Part shown: one piece after another, positions 9,782 through 17,907 of the stretch | Layout: each line of letters begins with the position of its first letter | How positions within the stretch are numbered: position 1 is the first letter of the stretch | Assembly (NCBI GenBank): GCA_902788605.1 | Contig: CADAKX010000032.1 | Location: forward strand, 1 to 32,831 | DNA: 32,831 bases | Reading direction: 5' to 3' | DNA from: an uncultured Prevotellaceae bacterium | Lineage (GTDB): Bacteria > Bacteroidota > Bacteroidia > Bacteroidales > Bacteroidaceae | Position numbers and translations under genes: made by a program | Notes under the pieces: generated by a model | What the model was told of the DNA's origin: nothing | Seen by the model: the letters and a program-made list of their open reading frames with translations, nothing else | Databases searched by the model: none

Positions 9782-10639
9782 TTAGTCTGTCTGAATAATC
9801 AAGAACTTCGACACATTCCAAAAACGCGTGGGATTGGTAATGCGCAGAATGGTTTTCTTGCCTTCCTTCTCCAACTGATAGGTGTCAGAAGGCACCTGTG
9901 TCAGAATCTTGGGACTCTTGGCGTTGATAACAATCTCTGTTGTCACACGGGTATCAATCTTCTGGAAGAGGCTCTTGTCTATGCTGGCATAGTCCACCTT
10001 GTTCTTCTTCAGGAAGCCACCTGACAGCAGGCCGGTACTCTTCAGCTCTGACTTCGAGGCAATCTTGATGAATCCCTCGTTCATTGCCTTGTCCTGCTCC
10101 TGCATCACCTTGCTCTGCTCTTCGATGAGGTCTTGCTGGGCAGCATTCTTTCTTGTCAGCGAATTCATACGCTTGCTGAGCAGCGAGATGGTAAAGTTCT
10201 TGCTTTCCAGGTCCTCTTGCAGGGCTTCTATCTGACTTTCTTTCTCTACCAACTGTGCTTTTAATGAAACAACAATGGCTTGCAACTTCTGTGCATTCTT
10301 GCCACCTTGACGCAGTTTGCTCTCCAAATCAGAAATACGCTCACGCTGGTCCTTCAGCGTTTCCTTGAAGTGAGACAGCTTCTGCTGAAGCTCTTCACGG
10401 TTTGGCGTTTCGCTCTCCTTACTAGAATTAAAAATCTCACTTTCTTGTCTACTGATGCTGTCTAATCCCACAGAGATTACCGTCAGATATTGATCCAACT
10501 GCTCATAGTCAGCATTACGCTGATCAAGCGCTGCTGTCAGGGAGTCTACTTGGTTCTTCCACGCGTCCTCAGACGACGACTGGTTTCCACATGATACAAT
10601 CAACAATGCAGAAAGAATGATAGTGATTTTTGTTTTCAT
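9782..10639 (-). CDS. Coiled-coil lipoprotein of the caspase operon
   Basis: An unrecognised lipoprotein of 285 aa. The lipobox is LLIVSC with Cys17. Residues 25-190 are a long heptad-rich coiled coil (QQKLSHFKETLKDQRERI, then VEKESQIEALQEDLESK). The last 100 residues form a small beta-rich domain that ends in FWNVSKFLIIQTD. The ATG at 10639 is preferred over the in-frame ATG at 10663, because the -7 box TATCTTTG lies at 10673-10666 and transcription would begin downstream of 10663. It is the first gene of a three-gene operon with the OMP and the caspase. The shape suggests a spacer or scaffold between outer membrane and periplasm, which is inference from the layout only. Confidence 0.75.
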   Translation of the reverse strand: MKTKITIILSALLIVSCGNQSSSEDAWKNQVDSLTAALDQRNADYEQLDQYLTVISVGLDSISRQESEIFNSSKESETPNREELQQKLSHFKETLKDQRERISDLESKLRQGGKNAQKLQAIVVSLKAQLVEKESQIEALQEDLESKNFTISLLSKRMNSLTRKNAAQQDLIEEQSKVMQEQDKAMNEGFIKIASKSELKSTGLLSGGFLKKNKVDYASIDKSLFQKIDTRVTTEIVINAKSPKILTQVPSDTYQLEKEGKKTILRITNPTRFWNVSKFLIIQTD

Positions 10640-10665
10640 AAGGCCATATTTTGTTTTAATCAATG

Positions 10666-10673
10666 CAAAGATA
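10666..10673 (-). promoter_or_regulatory. -7 box of the lipoprotein-OMP-caspase operon
   Basis: TATCTTTG on the minus strand, 27 bp before the lipoprotein ATG at 10639. No good TTTG is found about 20 nt upstream. It decides the start codon of that gene. Confidence 0.6.
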
Positions 10674-10690
10674 GAAATAATTCCACAAAC

Positions 10691-11902
10691 TTAATGACTA
10701 TTAACGGAATTTAACTTTTTACAAATAATTAAGACGCGTTGGCCATCCACAAGGGTCGTGGCAAAAATATAGGTTTCTCCCCCATCACCTAGTTTCAGCT
10801 TCTTGCGCAGTTCTGCTACCGACATGGGGAAATTACGGGTGGCAACATTGGCCTGATGGATGGATTGTGACAGTTTTTTCAGATCCTGCTTATTCATCGA
10901 TGAAATGGACTCAATCTGGAAACTGCGACCAGGAAAATCCGTCACTTGCTGGTCGGAGGTAAACAGATGGCTGTTGGGGGCCAACTGCTGTAGCGAAAAG
11001 GCTGTAGCAACAGAATCAAAGCAGCCCGCCTTCATCATTGAAGCATTGGGTTCATAAAGATAGTGTGAAGGCTGCGGTGAAGAAAAATGGTTCTGAGCAG
11101 AGGTCTTTTCTGACGGAACGACAAAATCGAACTCGTCGTTGACACAATGAACCAAAGGTGGTTTCACGTTATCTTTCTGCATCACAAGTAGCAGTTCCTT
11201 ACATTCATTCTGTACGGAAACGATGTGCACCTCGCTGACATACTGATCGCCCAAGTCGCTCACAGCCTTGCGCCAGTCGAGCATAGGAGAGAGTTTCAGC
11301 ATCACAAAATCAGACTTCTGAAGCAGTTCGTCTTTCATCTCCAGCACATTGGGCGTGCAATCGCCTATGCCATAGGTTCGTCCGCCATGACTATCACGAC
11401 GAGCGGGGTCCATAAAGATCATCGAGACATGCTGGAGATGGTGCAGATAGTCGGTACCATCAGCATTAAGGGCCTCAACTTGTAGTCCTAGTGTGTGGAA
11501 ATTCATCGATGAAATGGTGCTTAATTCACTATTACGCTCCACATAGGTGGCCTTATCAAAGGCCTTGCTCATAAAAGAGAAGTCAACGCCAAAGCCACCT
11601 GTCAGGTCCACCAACGACGTTGGGGCCGCTTGAGAGGAAAGTAGTCGTTGGGCGATAGTGGCCTTATAACGAGCTGTCTGTTCGCTGGAACATTGTTCCA
11701 TGTTGAGGTGTGGTGGATAAAGGATATCATCCAGGACAGCCCACGATGGCAACTTCTTGCGCGCCGCCTGTCGCCCTTGTATCTGCTGCAGGGCTACAGT
11801 CAGGTCCACACCCTCATTTGAACCACGAAGCGCCAACTTGCGGACGTCATCATCCGCATGCTGGCGCACATAGTTCCGTGTTGCCTCGTTCATCTCAATC
11901 AT
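10691..11902 (-). CDS. Class I SAM methyltransferase with THUMP-like domain
   Basis: A 403-aa cytoplasmic protein of the Bacteroidota family annotated as 'class I SAM-dependent methyltransferase / THUMP-like domain'. The SAM-binding motif I is VDLTGGFGVDFSF, followed by the acidic end of strand 2 (ATYVERNSEL) and a motif IV-like MIFMDPARR, which resembles the DPPR/NPPY catalytic loops of RNA and DNA methyltransferases. The C-terminal third has the THUMP-like region (around FPGRSFQIES to NFPMSVAELRKKLKL). The ATG at 11902 directly follows the stop of the endonuclease gene, so the two are probably coupled; a second ATG three codons later is possible. Substrate unknown, probably RNA by family. 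Confidence 0.8.
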   Translation of the reverse strand: MIEMNEATRNYVRQHADDDVRKLALRGSNEGVDLTVALQQIQGRQAARKKLPSWAVLDDILYPPHLNMEQCSSEQTARYKATIAQRLLSSQAAPTSLVDLTGGFGVDFSFMSKAFDKATYVERNSELSTISSMNFHTLGLQVEALNADGTDYLHHLQHVSMIFMDPARRDSHGGRTYGIGDCTPNVLEMKDELLQKSDFVMLKLSPMLDWRKAVSDLGDQYVSEVHIVSVQNECKELLLVMQKDNVKPPLVHCVNDEFDFVVPSEKTSAQNHFSSPQPSHYLYEPNASMMKAGCFDSVATAFSLQQLAPNSHLFTSDQQVTDFPGRSFQIESISSMNKQDLKKLSQSIHQANVATRNFPMSVAELRKKLKLGDGGETYIFATTLVDGQRVLIICKKLNSVNSH

Positions 11903-12901
11903 CTATCTCACCAACACTTTCTTGTGATTCTTGATAAAGATGCCCTTCTGCATCTTGCTGTCATTGATGCGCTGACCATTGAGGTTATACACCTCTTTAA
12001 CCTCCAACTTAACGCTTACTTCAGATATCCCCGCAGGGTTCTGATAGCTATCATAGCTGAAGGCCGTATCCATTAAGTCTCCCCAAATATATTGCTCCAA
12101 TCCTGGATAATCGATAAAGGGGTTACGATTATTCTGAATGCCATAAACGGCCTCGTTGCGCTCCACTTCCTTGCGACTCACAGGGTCGTTGGCTGCCCAC
12201 TTCATCAGCATCGACAACTGCCAGGAAGAAAGACCTGGATACTTGTTGCCATCAAGGGTTGGACGGGCGTCTTCGTAGTTATCATACCAATTGGGAAGTT
12301 TATCTTCATAGCACGTAACCATATAGAAGTATGTACGTGCAAAATCACCCTTATACTCGTCGTTGGGCTCAAAGACTGTTCCAGAATAACCTGGATAGGT
12401 ACAACTGCCAATTTTACTAAAGCCATTTACCGACTTATAACTCTCTCCTTTATTTTCGCCAAAAGGCATATTTCCACGTTTGCCATTTACATAGCCATCC
12501 GTGGGATAAAGGTGGAAAAGGTCTGTATACATCGGGAGAATTTGTTTCTTGCTTGCTCCAAACCAACTCTTAGGAAAAGAATGCTCACGATTATATACAT
12601 CACCTTCCTTTTTATAGCTACCAGCCTGGTCTGATCCAAATGTAAAGTTTGATATATTGGAGTACATATCCCATACTTTTCCGTCAGGACGAGCATCGGT
12701 AGAACGGAAGTCTGTCCATAAGTTATTATAGGTTCGCTCTGTGCGATTATAGATAACGCCACTCAAGGCTGTCTTCAAAGCAGCGCCTTTTTTCCCGTTG
12801 GCTTGCTGATAATATGTGCCCGAGTTGTTGGGGCCCTGAGCCAGCGCTCCAAAGGCCAAAAACCACATGAGCAAAGTAATTGTACACGAAAGTTTTTTCA
12901 T
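11903..12901 (-). CDS. Secreted endonuclease I (EndA/NucM family)
   Basis: A 332-aa extracellular or periplasmic DNase/RNase. A signal peptide (MKKLSCTITLLMWFLAFGAL, then AQ) precedes the endonuclease I core. The hallmark block is NREHSFPKSWFG, holding the catalytic His, followed by DLFHLYPTDGYVNGKRGNMP, which fits the family's metal-binding site. The last 30 residues (YNLNGQRI... KGIFIKNHKKVLVR) form a C-terminal tail of the type IX secretion type, so the nuclease is probably exported to the surface or medium. The same tail style ends the divergently read xylanase. Transcription starts from a TAATTTTG box at 12935-12928. Confidence 0.9.
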   Translation of the reverse strand: MKKLSCTITLLMWFLAFGALAQGPNNSGTYYQQANGKKGAALKTALSGVIYNRTERTYNNLWTDFRSTDARPDGKVWDMYSNISNFTFGSDQAGSYKKEGDVYNREHSFPKSWFGASKKQILPMYTDLFHLYPTDGYVNGKRGNMPFGENKGESYKSVNGFSKIGSCTYPGYSGTVFEPNDEYKGDFARTYFYMVTCYEDKLPNWYDNYEDARPTLDGNKYPGLSSWQLSMLMKWAANDPVSRKEVERNEAVYGIQNNRNPFIDYPGLEQYIWGDLMDTAFSYDSYQNPAGISEVSVKLEVKEVYNLNGQRINDSKMQKGIFIKNHKKVLVR

Positions 12902-12927
12902 TGAATTAGTTTTAACGATGATGCGTG

Positions 12928-12935
12928 CAAAATTA
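12928..12935 (-). promoter_or_regulatory. -7 box of the endonuclease-methyltransferase operon
   Basis: TAATTTTG on the minus strand, 27 bp before the endonuclease ATG. It matches TAnnTTTG; no clear -33 element is seen. Confidence 0.5.
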
Positions 12936-13020
12936 CGGATTTATTTCGAAATCACCGCATGATTTTGCAAAAAATAACGAATATGAAACAATAAGAAAAG
13001 TGTATTCACAAAAAAAGCTA

Positions 13021-13028
13021 TATCTTTG
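13021..13028 (+). promoter_or_regulatory. -7 box of the xylanase gene
   Basis: TATCTTTG lies 33 bp before the xylanase ATG, in the 160-bp gap it shares with the divergent endonuclease promoter. The upstream stretch is A-rich and has no clear TTTG at -33. Confidence 0.6.
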
Positions 13029-13061
13029 CACCGGAAAATCAATAACTAACAACACGTATTT

Positions 13062-15671
13062 ATGCTTAAACATTACTCTTTTGCAGGATTACTGATGCTG
13101 ACGACACTCTTTGCACCTCAGCATGCCAATGCACAGATATCAGAAAATCCTTACAAGTATCTAGGTAACATTACAACCGGCTATCAGATGGATGCAGGTG
13201 GCGGCGTGCCAAAGTTCTATCAACTCTGGAACCAGGTGACTTGTGAGAACGAGTCAAAGTGGGCGTCTGTAGAGGGTACTCGCGGCAGTTTCAATTGGGG
13301 TGGCGCTGACAACGCATTCAACTACGCCAAGAACCACAACTTTACCTACAAATTCCATGCTCTGGTATGGGGTGCCCAGTATCCCAGTTGGCTGGAGAAG
13401 TTGTCGGCCAAGGAGCGCTTCTCGGCACTCACCAACTGGTTTGACAAAGCAAAAGCCAAGTACAAGACCCTGCCCATGATTGACGTGGTGAACGAGGCCG
13501 TGGGCAATCACCAGGCAGGCAACCCCATGATGAAAGAGACTCTGGGCGGTGGCGGTAAAACTGGTTATGACTGGCTGATCAAGGCCTTTGAGATGGCCTA
13601 CGAGCGCTGGCCAGATGCCATCCTGATTTACAACGATTACAACTCTATCCAGTGGGATCTCGACAACTATATCGACTTGGTTCGTACCCTGCGCGATGCT
13701 GGAGCACCAATCGACGCCTATGGCAACCAGTCGCACGACGTGAACGACATCAGCGAGACCAACTTGAAGAACGCATTGAAAAAGCAGCAGGATGCCTTGA
13801 AGATGCCTATGTTCATCACCGAGTTGGATATTGACAAGGCTGACGATGCCCAACAGAAGGCCCAATATCAGAAAGTGTTACCTGCCATGTGGGAAGCACC
13901 CTATTGCGCAGGTGTCACTCTGTGGGGCTATATCCTTGGCAGAACATGGGTTGACAACTCTGGACTGTATAGAAATGGTAAAGAACGTCCTGCCATGACC
14001 TGGATTAAGGAATACATGCAGACCGATGCCGCAAAGAATGCCGTTGGTCCTTTCCCTGGCACAAAGAAAGAGGCCTCTGTCTATATTCGTCCTGCTTCTT
14101 TGAAGGTTGCCAAGGGCGACACATTACCCATCAGGGTTCGTGCCAGCATGGCTACCAAGACCATCGAGAAGATTGACCTCTATGTTGGCGACGAACTGAT
14201 TGCTACAATGACGGAGGCACCCTACAGAACGGTATACAACGTTCCTTCTACTACCGGCACAGGTTGGAAGACCATCAAGGCCGTAGTTACTGCTACCGAT
14301 GGCTCTACATACGAGCGTCTGTCACGTGTCAACGTGCTCAGCTCTACGGTGAAACGTGAGCCCTACAACGAGACACTTCCTCAGTTGCCTGGCAACATCG
14401 TCGTCACCGAATACGACAAGGGTGCTTCTGGTGTGACCTACAACAGCGCTACACGCAATAACGCTGCGACCAAAGACGGCCAGTGGATGGACTACACCGT
14501 TGAGGTGGCTGACTCAGGTCTCTACTGCTTCGACGCAGAGGTGGCTTCGTCTAAATCGGGTGGCTCGTTCTACCTGTCGGAATATACGGAAGACAACCTG
14601 AACTATCTCACAGAGTATGTAGAGGTGCCCAAGACGGGTGGTATCAGCGTCTATAAGACCATGCACGGCGTGATGCAGATGCCTCTGGACAAAGGCCGTC
14701 ACACCATTACGCTGATGATTCCCAAGGGTGGCTTCTATATCAAGAACATCGCCTTCAAGCGCTATGAGGAGGACAAGACCAACATCTCTATCGCAATCTC
14801 TTCGTTGAAGCCTACAACCATTACAGATGGTGATTCAACAGTTATCACAGTGGGAGCATCATCCAAGAACGATGCCACCATCAGTGAGGTCAATGTCTAT
14901 TCTAACGACCTGCTGATTGGCACCCTGACAGAGGCGCCCTACACGCTGACTTACTATCCCGAAGGAAAGGGCTCTTACACGATTATTGCTGTAGCCACCA
15001 ACTCTGAAGGCAAGTCAAAGACTTCTGGTAAGAAGACGCTGAAGGTCAATGGCAAGCGCCTGCCCTACAAGACCGTCATCGCTATTCCTGGCATCATCCA
15101 GGCCGAGAACTTCGACAAGGGCGGCGAAGGATTCACCTTCCACGATAAGGATGCCAACGACGAGGGCGATGCCAACTATCGTACTGACAACGAGGGTCTT
15201 GACCTCGTGAAGGGCAACAACGGCACAGCTATCGGCTACACCTCTAAGGACGAATGGACAGAATACTCTGTCAACGTGACCGAACCTGGCGAATACTCGT
15301 TCGAGGCCACCTGCTCTAATGGTTCAAGCTCTAACGGTGGCTTCAAGATTAGTCTGGTAAAGGGCAGCACCGTGACCCAGATTGGCACCGTTAAAGTGAC
15401 GTCTACTGGCGGATGGGACACCTACAAGGTTATGGAAGGCAAATTGACCAAGAACCTGGCTGAGGGTGAGCAGATTCTGCGCTTCACCATCACCGACGGC
15501 AACTGTAACATTGACAAGGTGAAGTTCATCTGCACGCTGAACACAGGCATTGAGACCGTTGTGACTGCTGAGCCCAAGCGCGTGGTCACCTACAACCTGA
15601 AGGGCCAGAAGGTGGATGAGAACTACAAGGGTATCATCATCCAGAATGGTCGAAAGATCTTGAAACGATAA
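13062..15671 (+). CDS. GH10 endo-beta-1,4-xylanase with Ig and CBM6-like modules
   Basis: An 869-aa secreted xylan-degrading enzyme. The signal peptide ends at ANAQ. The GH10 barrel (about residues 30-330) shows HALVWG, the acid/base Glu145 in VVNEAV and the nucleophile Glu254 in ITELDI, 109 residues apart as expected for the family. Then follow a bacterial Ig-like domain (345-430), a CBM6-like domain (435-570), a second Ig-like domain (575-660) and a second CBM6-like domain (665-825). The end (TYNLKGQKV... KGIIIQNGRKILKR) is a type IX-like sorting tail, so surface display or release is likely. The two Ig modules share a TEAPY motif, which suggests duplication. No SusC/SusD pair is nearby, so it is not in a classical polysaccharide utilisation locus within this window. 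Confidence 0.93.
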   Translation: MLKHYSFAGLLMLTTLFAPQHANAQISENPYKYLGNITTGYQMDAGGGVPKFYQLWNQVTCENESKWASVEGTRGSFNWGGADNAFNYAKNHNFTYKFHALVWGAQYPSWLEKLSAKERFSALTNWFDKAKAKYKTLPMIDVVNEAVGNHQAGNPMMKETLGGGGKTGYDWLIKAFEMAYERWPDAILIYNDYNSIQWDLDNYIDLVRTLRDAGAPIDAYGNQSHDVNDISETNLKNALKKQQDALKMPMFITELDIDKADDAQQKAQYQKVLPAMWEAPYCAGVTLWGYILGRTWVDNSGLYRNGKERPAMTWIKEYMQTDAAKNAVGPFPGTKKEASVYIRPASLKVAKGDTLPIRVRASMATKTIEKIDLYVGDELIATMTEAPYRTVYNVPSTTGTGWKTIKAVVTATDGSTYERLSRVNVLSSTVKREPYNETLPQLPGNIVVTEYDKGASGVTYNSATRNNAATKDGQWMDYTVEVADSGLYCFDAEVASSKSGGSFYLSEYTEDNLNYLTEYVEVPKTGGISVYKTMHGVMQMPLDKGRHTITLMIPKGGFYIKNIAFKRYEEDKTNISIAISSLKPTTITDGDSTVITVGASSKNDATISEVNVYSNDLLIGTLTEAPYTLTYYPEGKGSYTIIAVATNSEGKSKTSGKKTLKVNGKRLPYKTVIAIPGIIQAENFDKGGEGFTFHDKDANDEGDANYRTDNEGLDLVKGNNGTAIGYTSKDEWTEYSVNVTEPGEYSFEATCSNGSSSNGGFKISLVKGSTVTQIGTVKVTSTGGWDTYKVMEGKLTKNLAEGEQILRFTITDGNCNIDKVKFICTLNTGIETVVTAEPKRVVTYNLKGQKVDENYKGIIIQNGRKILKR

Positions 15672-15686
15672 CGACTTATCGCTAGT

Positions 15687-15717
15687 AGCGAAACGACGTT
15701 TCTCTTGTCGCGAAACG
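15687..15717 (+). repeat. Phased GAAACG copies between xylanase and pyk
   Basis: GAAACG occurs at 15690, 15712 and 15734 (22-bp phasing), plus once over the xylanase stop region (15662). The inverted form CGTTTC occurs at 15697-15702 and 15763-15768, so alternative hairpins can form; the last GAAACG is the left arm of the strong terminator. Confidence 0.5.
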
Positions 15718-15733
15718 GCATATCGCACCCAAC

Positions 15734-15774
15734 GAAACGGCAGTTCTCCATGTGAGAGCTGCCGTTTCCTTTTT
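15734..15774 (+). terminator. Terminator after xylanase
   Basis: A 10-bp perfect stem, GAAACGGCAG (15734-15743) with CTGCCGTTTC (15759-15768), extended by TCTC/GAGA, then a T-rich tail to 15774. Confidence 0.85.
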
Positions 15775-15828
15775 CAACTTCTTGAAAAATAAATCCCAAA
15801 GAGCAGATATTATTTCAGAAATTATGCG

Positions 15829-15836
15829 TAACTTTG
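15829..15836 (+). promoter_or_regulatory. -7 box of pyruvate kinase gene
   Basis: TAACTTTG followed by GCAC, 38 bp before the pyk ATG; it matches TAnnTTTG. Confidence 0.6.
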
Positions 15837-15873
15837 CACCCGAATTATAATAAGGTATTAGCAGACACAGAAT

Positions 15874-17313
15874 ATGAAGCAGACTAAAATCGTTGCATCG
15901 ATAAGCGACAGACGATGCGACACCGAGTTCATACGTGCTCTTTTCAATGCAGGTATGAACGTTGTTCGCATGAATACGGCTCACGCTCCAGAGGATGGTA
16001 TCAGACAGATTGTGAAAAACGTACGTGAGGTGAGCCACCACATCGGCATCTTGATCGACACGAAAGGTCCCGAGGTGCGCACCACAGCATGCGCAGAACC
16101 CATCACCTACAAGACTGGTGATGTTGTGAAAATCTTCGGACGCCCCGAGATGGAAACGACCCACGACATTATCAATGTCACCTATAAGAACTTCGCTGCC
16201 GACCTGCACGAAGGCTGCCATATCCTGTTTGACGACGGTGCCCTTGACATGCAGGTCATCGGCATCAACGGTCCACAAATCATGGCTCAGGTAAAGAACG
16301 ACGGTGTGCTGGGCTCTCGCAAGAGCGTCAACGTGCCTGGCATTCATATTGACCTGCCCGCCCTCACCGAGAAGGACCGCAAGAACATCATGCTGGCCAT
16401 CGAACTCGACATCGACTTCATTGCCCACTCGTTTGTGCGCTCTGCTGCCGACGTGAGAGCCGTACAGGCCATTCTCGACGCCTATAACTCTGACATCAAG
16501 ATTATCTCAAAGATTGAGAACCAGGAGGGTGTCGACAACATCGACGAGATTATCGAAGCCTCATATGGTATTATGATTGCCCGTGGTGACCTGGGTATCG
16601 AGGTGCCCATCGAGCGCATTCCTGGCATCCAGCGCCGCATCATCCGTAAGTGTGTGCAGGCCAAGAAGCCCGTTATCGTGGCTACGCAGATGCTGCACTC
16701 GATGATTCAGAACCCCCGCCCCACCCGTGCTGAGGTAACTGATATCGCCAACGCCATCTACTATCGCACCGATGCCCTGATGCTGTCGGGCGAGACTGCC
16801 AGCGGTAAGTATCCCGTAGAGGCTGTTACCACAATGGCACAGATTGCCGAGCAGGCCGAGCGCGACAAGTTACGCGAGAACGACATTGAGATTCCCCTAC
16901 CTGCCAACTGCGATATCCGCGAGTTCATGTCGCACAGCGCCATCGAGGCTACAGAGAAACTGGGTGTCAAGGGTATCATCACCGACTCTACCACAGGTCT
17001 CACCGCCCGTTCGCTGGCTGCCTTCCGCGGCCCCAACCCCGTGCTGGCCATCTGCTATCAGGACAAGGTGCAGCGCTTGTTGGCCCTGAGCTATGGCGTC
17101 ATCCCCGTCTACCAGAAGGAGCATATTGCCAGCGAAGAACTCTTCTTGGCTGCTGTTCGCATGTTGCGCCAGAAGGGCTATCTGAAAGAGGATGACAAGA
17201 TTGCCTATCTGAGTGGTAATGTGGGTGAGAGCGGCGGAACGAAGTTCCTCGAAATCAACACCGTGAAGGAACTCTTCAGCAATAAATACCGATTCCACCT
17301 ACCACAGGTCTAA
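15874..17313 (+). CDS. pyk: Pyruvate kinase
   Basis: Transfers phosphate from phosphoenolpyruvate to ADP in the last step of glycolysis, in the cytoplasm. Motifs in order are the N-terminal KIVASISDRR and NVVRMNTAHA blocks, DTKGPEVRTT, the B domain (about 70-165), the active-site signature IISKIENQEG with its catalytic Lys and Glu, GIMIARGDLG, KPVIVATQML and MLSGETASGKYP. The C-terminal domain (about 340-479) is the ordinary allosteric one, with no extra phosphohistidine domain. At 479 aa it has the normal length. The NTAHA block replaces the more common N-F-S-H-G, a variant that keeps the overall loop. It is a single gene with its own promoter. Confidence 0.96.
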   Translation: MKQTKIVASISDRRCDTEFIRALFNAGMNVVRMNTAHAPEDGIRQIVKNVREVSHHIGILIDTKGPEVRTTACAEPITYKTGDVVKIFGRPEMETTHDIINVTYKNFAADLHEGCHILFDDGALDMQVIGINGPQIMAQVKNDGVLGSRKSVNVPGIHIDLPALTEKDRKNIMLAIELDIDFIAHSFVRSAADVRAVQAILDAYNSDIKIISKIENQEGVDNIDEIIEASYGIMIARGDLGIEVPIERIPGIQRRIIRKCVQAKKPVIVATQMLHSMIQNPRPTRAEVTDIANAIYYRTDALMLSGETASGKYPVEAVTTMAQIAEQAERDKLRENDIEIPLPANCDIREFMSHSAIEATEKLGVKGIITDSTTGLTARSLAAFRGPNPVLAICYQDKVQRLLALSYGVIPVYQKEHIASEELFLAAVRMLRQKGYLKEDDKIAYLSGNVGESGGTKFLEINTVKELFSNKYRFHLPQV

Positions 17314-17364
17314 GGCATAAAGAAAAACCTATCATTAATAATATTAACTATCTTAATCAAGACA

Positions 17365-17883
17365 ATGAAAACTTTGAAGTTCATCTTCACCCTGCTGCTG
17401 ACATTGTTCACAATGAACATCAGCGCACAAGTAGAACAGCCCAAGGACACCCCGCAACTGGAGTTTGCCCTGCAGCTGAAGGTAACACTCGGTGGAACCT
17501 TTGGTATCAACAACACCCAGCATGGTCGTCGCACCGTGATTCCCATCACAGGAGGCACCTTTGAAGGCCCCAACATCAAGGGAACCATCATCAGCGGTGG
17601 TGCCGACTATCAGTTGGCCAATGCCGACGGACGCACCGAGGTCGAAGCCATCTATTGCATCAAGACCGACGATGATGTGTATATCCACGTACGTAACCGC
17701 GGTATCATCAGCAACAGCAAGGATGCCAACGGCAACCCCTCGTTCTACTTCCGCTGTGCACCGCAGTTCGAAGCTCCCGCCGATAGCAAGTATGGTTGGC
17801 TGAACAACTCGTTGTTCCTCTGCGCTCCCAGCTTCTCGTCGGGCTTCAACGGCATCGTACTTAATGTGTGGCGTGTGAAATAA
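17365..17883 (+). CDS. Exported DUF3237 family protein
   Basis: A 172-aa protein with a signal peptide (MKTLKFIFTLLLTLFTMNIS, then AQ) and one DUF3237 domain over the rest. Family blocks visible are RRTVIPITGGTFEGP, GTIISGGADYQ, IKTDDDVYIHVRNRGI and YFRCAPQFEAP. The fold is a small beta-barrel; its biochemical role is not established. It starts 51 bp after pyk without a clear -7 box, so read-through from pyk is possible. Exported forms of this domain are less usual than cytoplasmic ones. Confidence 0.85.
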   Translation: MKTLKFIFTLLLTLFTMNISAQVEQPKDTPQLEFALQLKVTLGGTFGINNTQHGRRTVIPITGGTFEGPNIKGTIISGGADYQLANADGRTEVEAIYCIKTDDDVYIHVRNRGIISNSKDANGNPSFYFRCAPQFEAPADSKYGWLNNSLFLCAPSFSSGFNGIVLNVWRVK

Positions 17884-17907
17884 CGCGCTATGAAATAATA
17901 CTAAACT

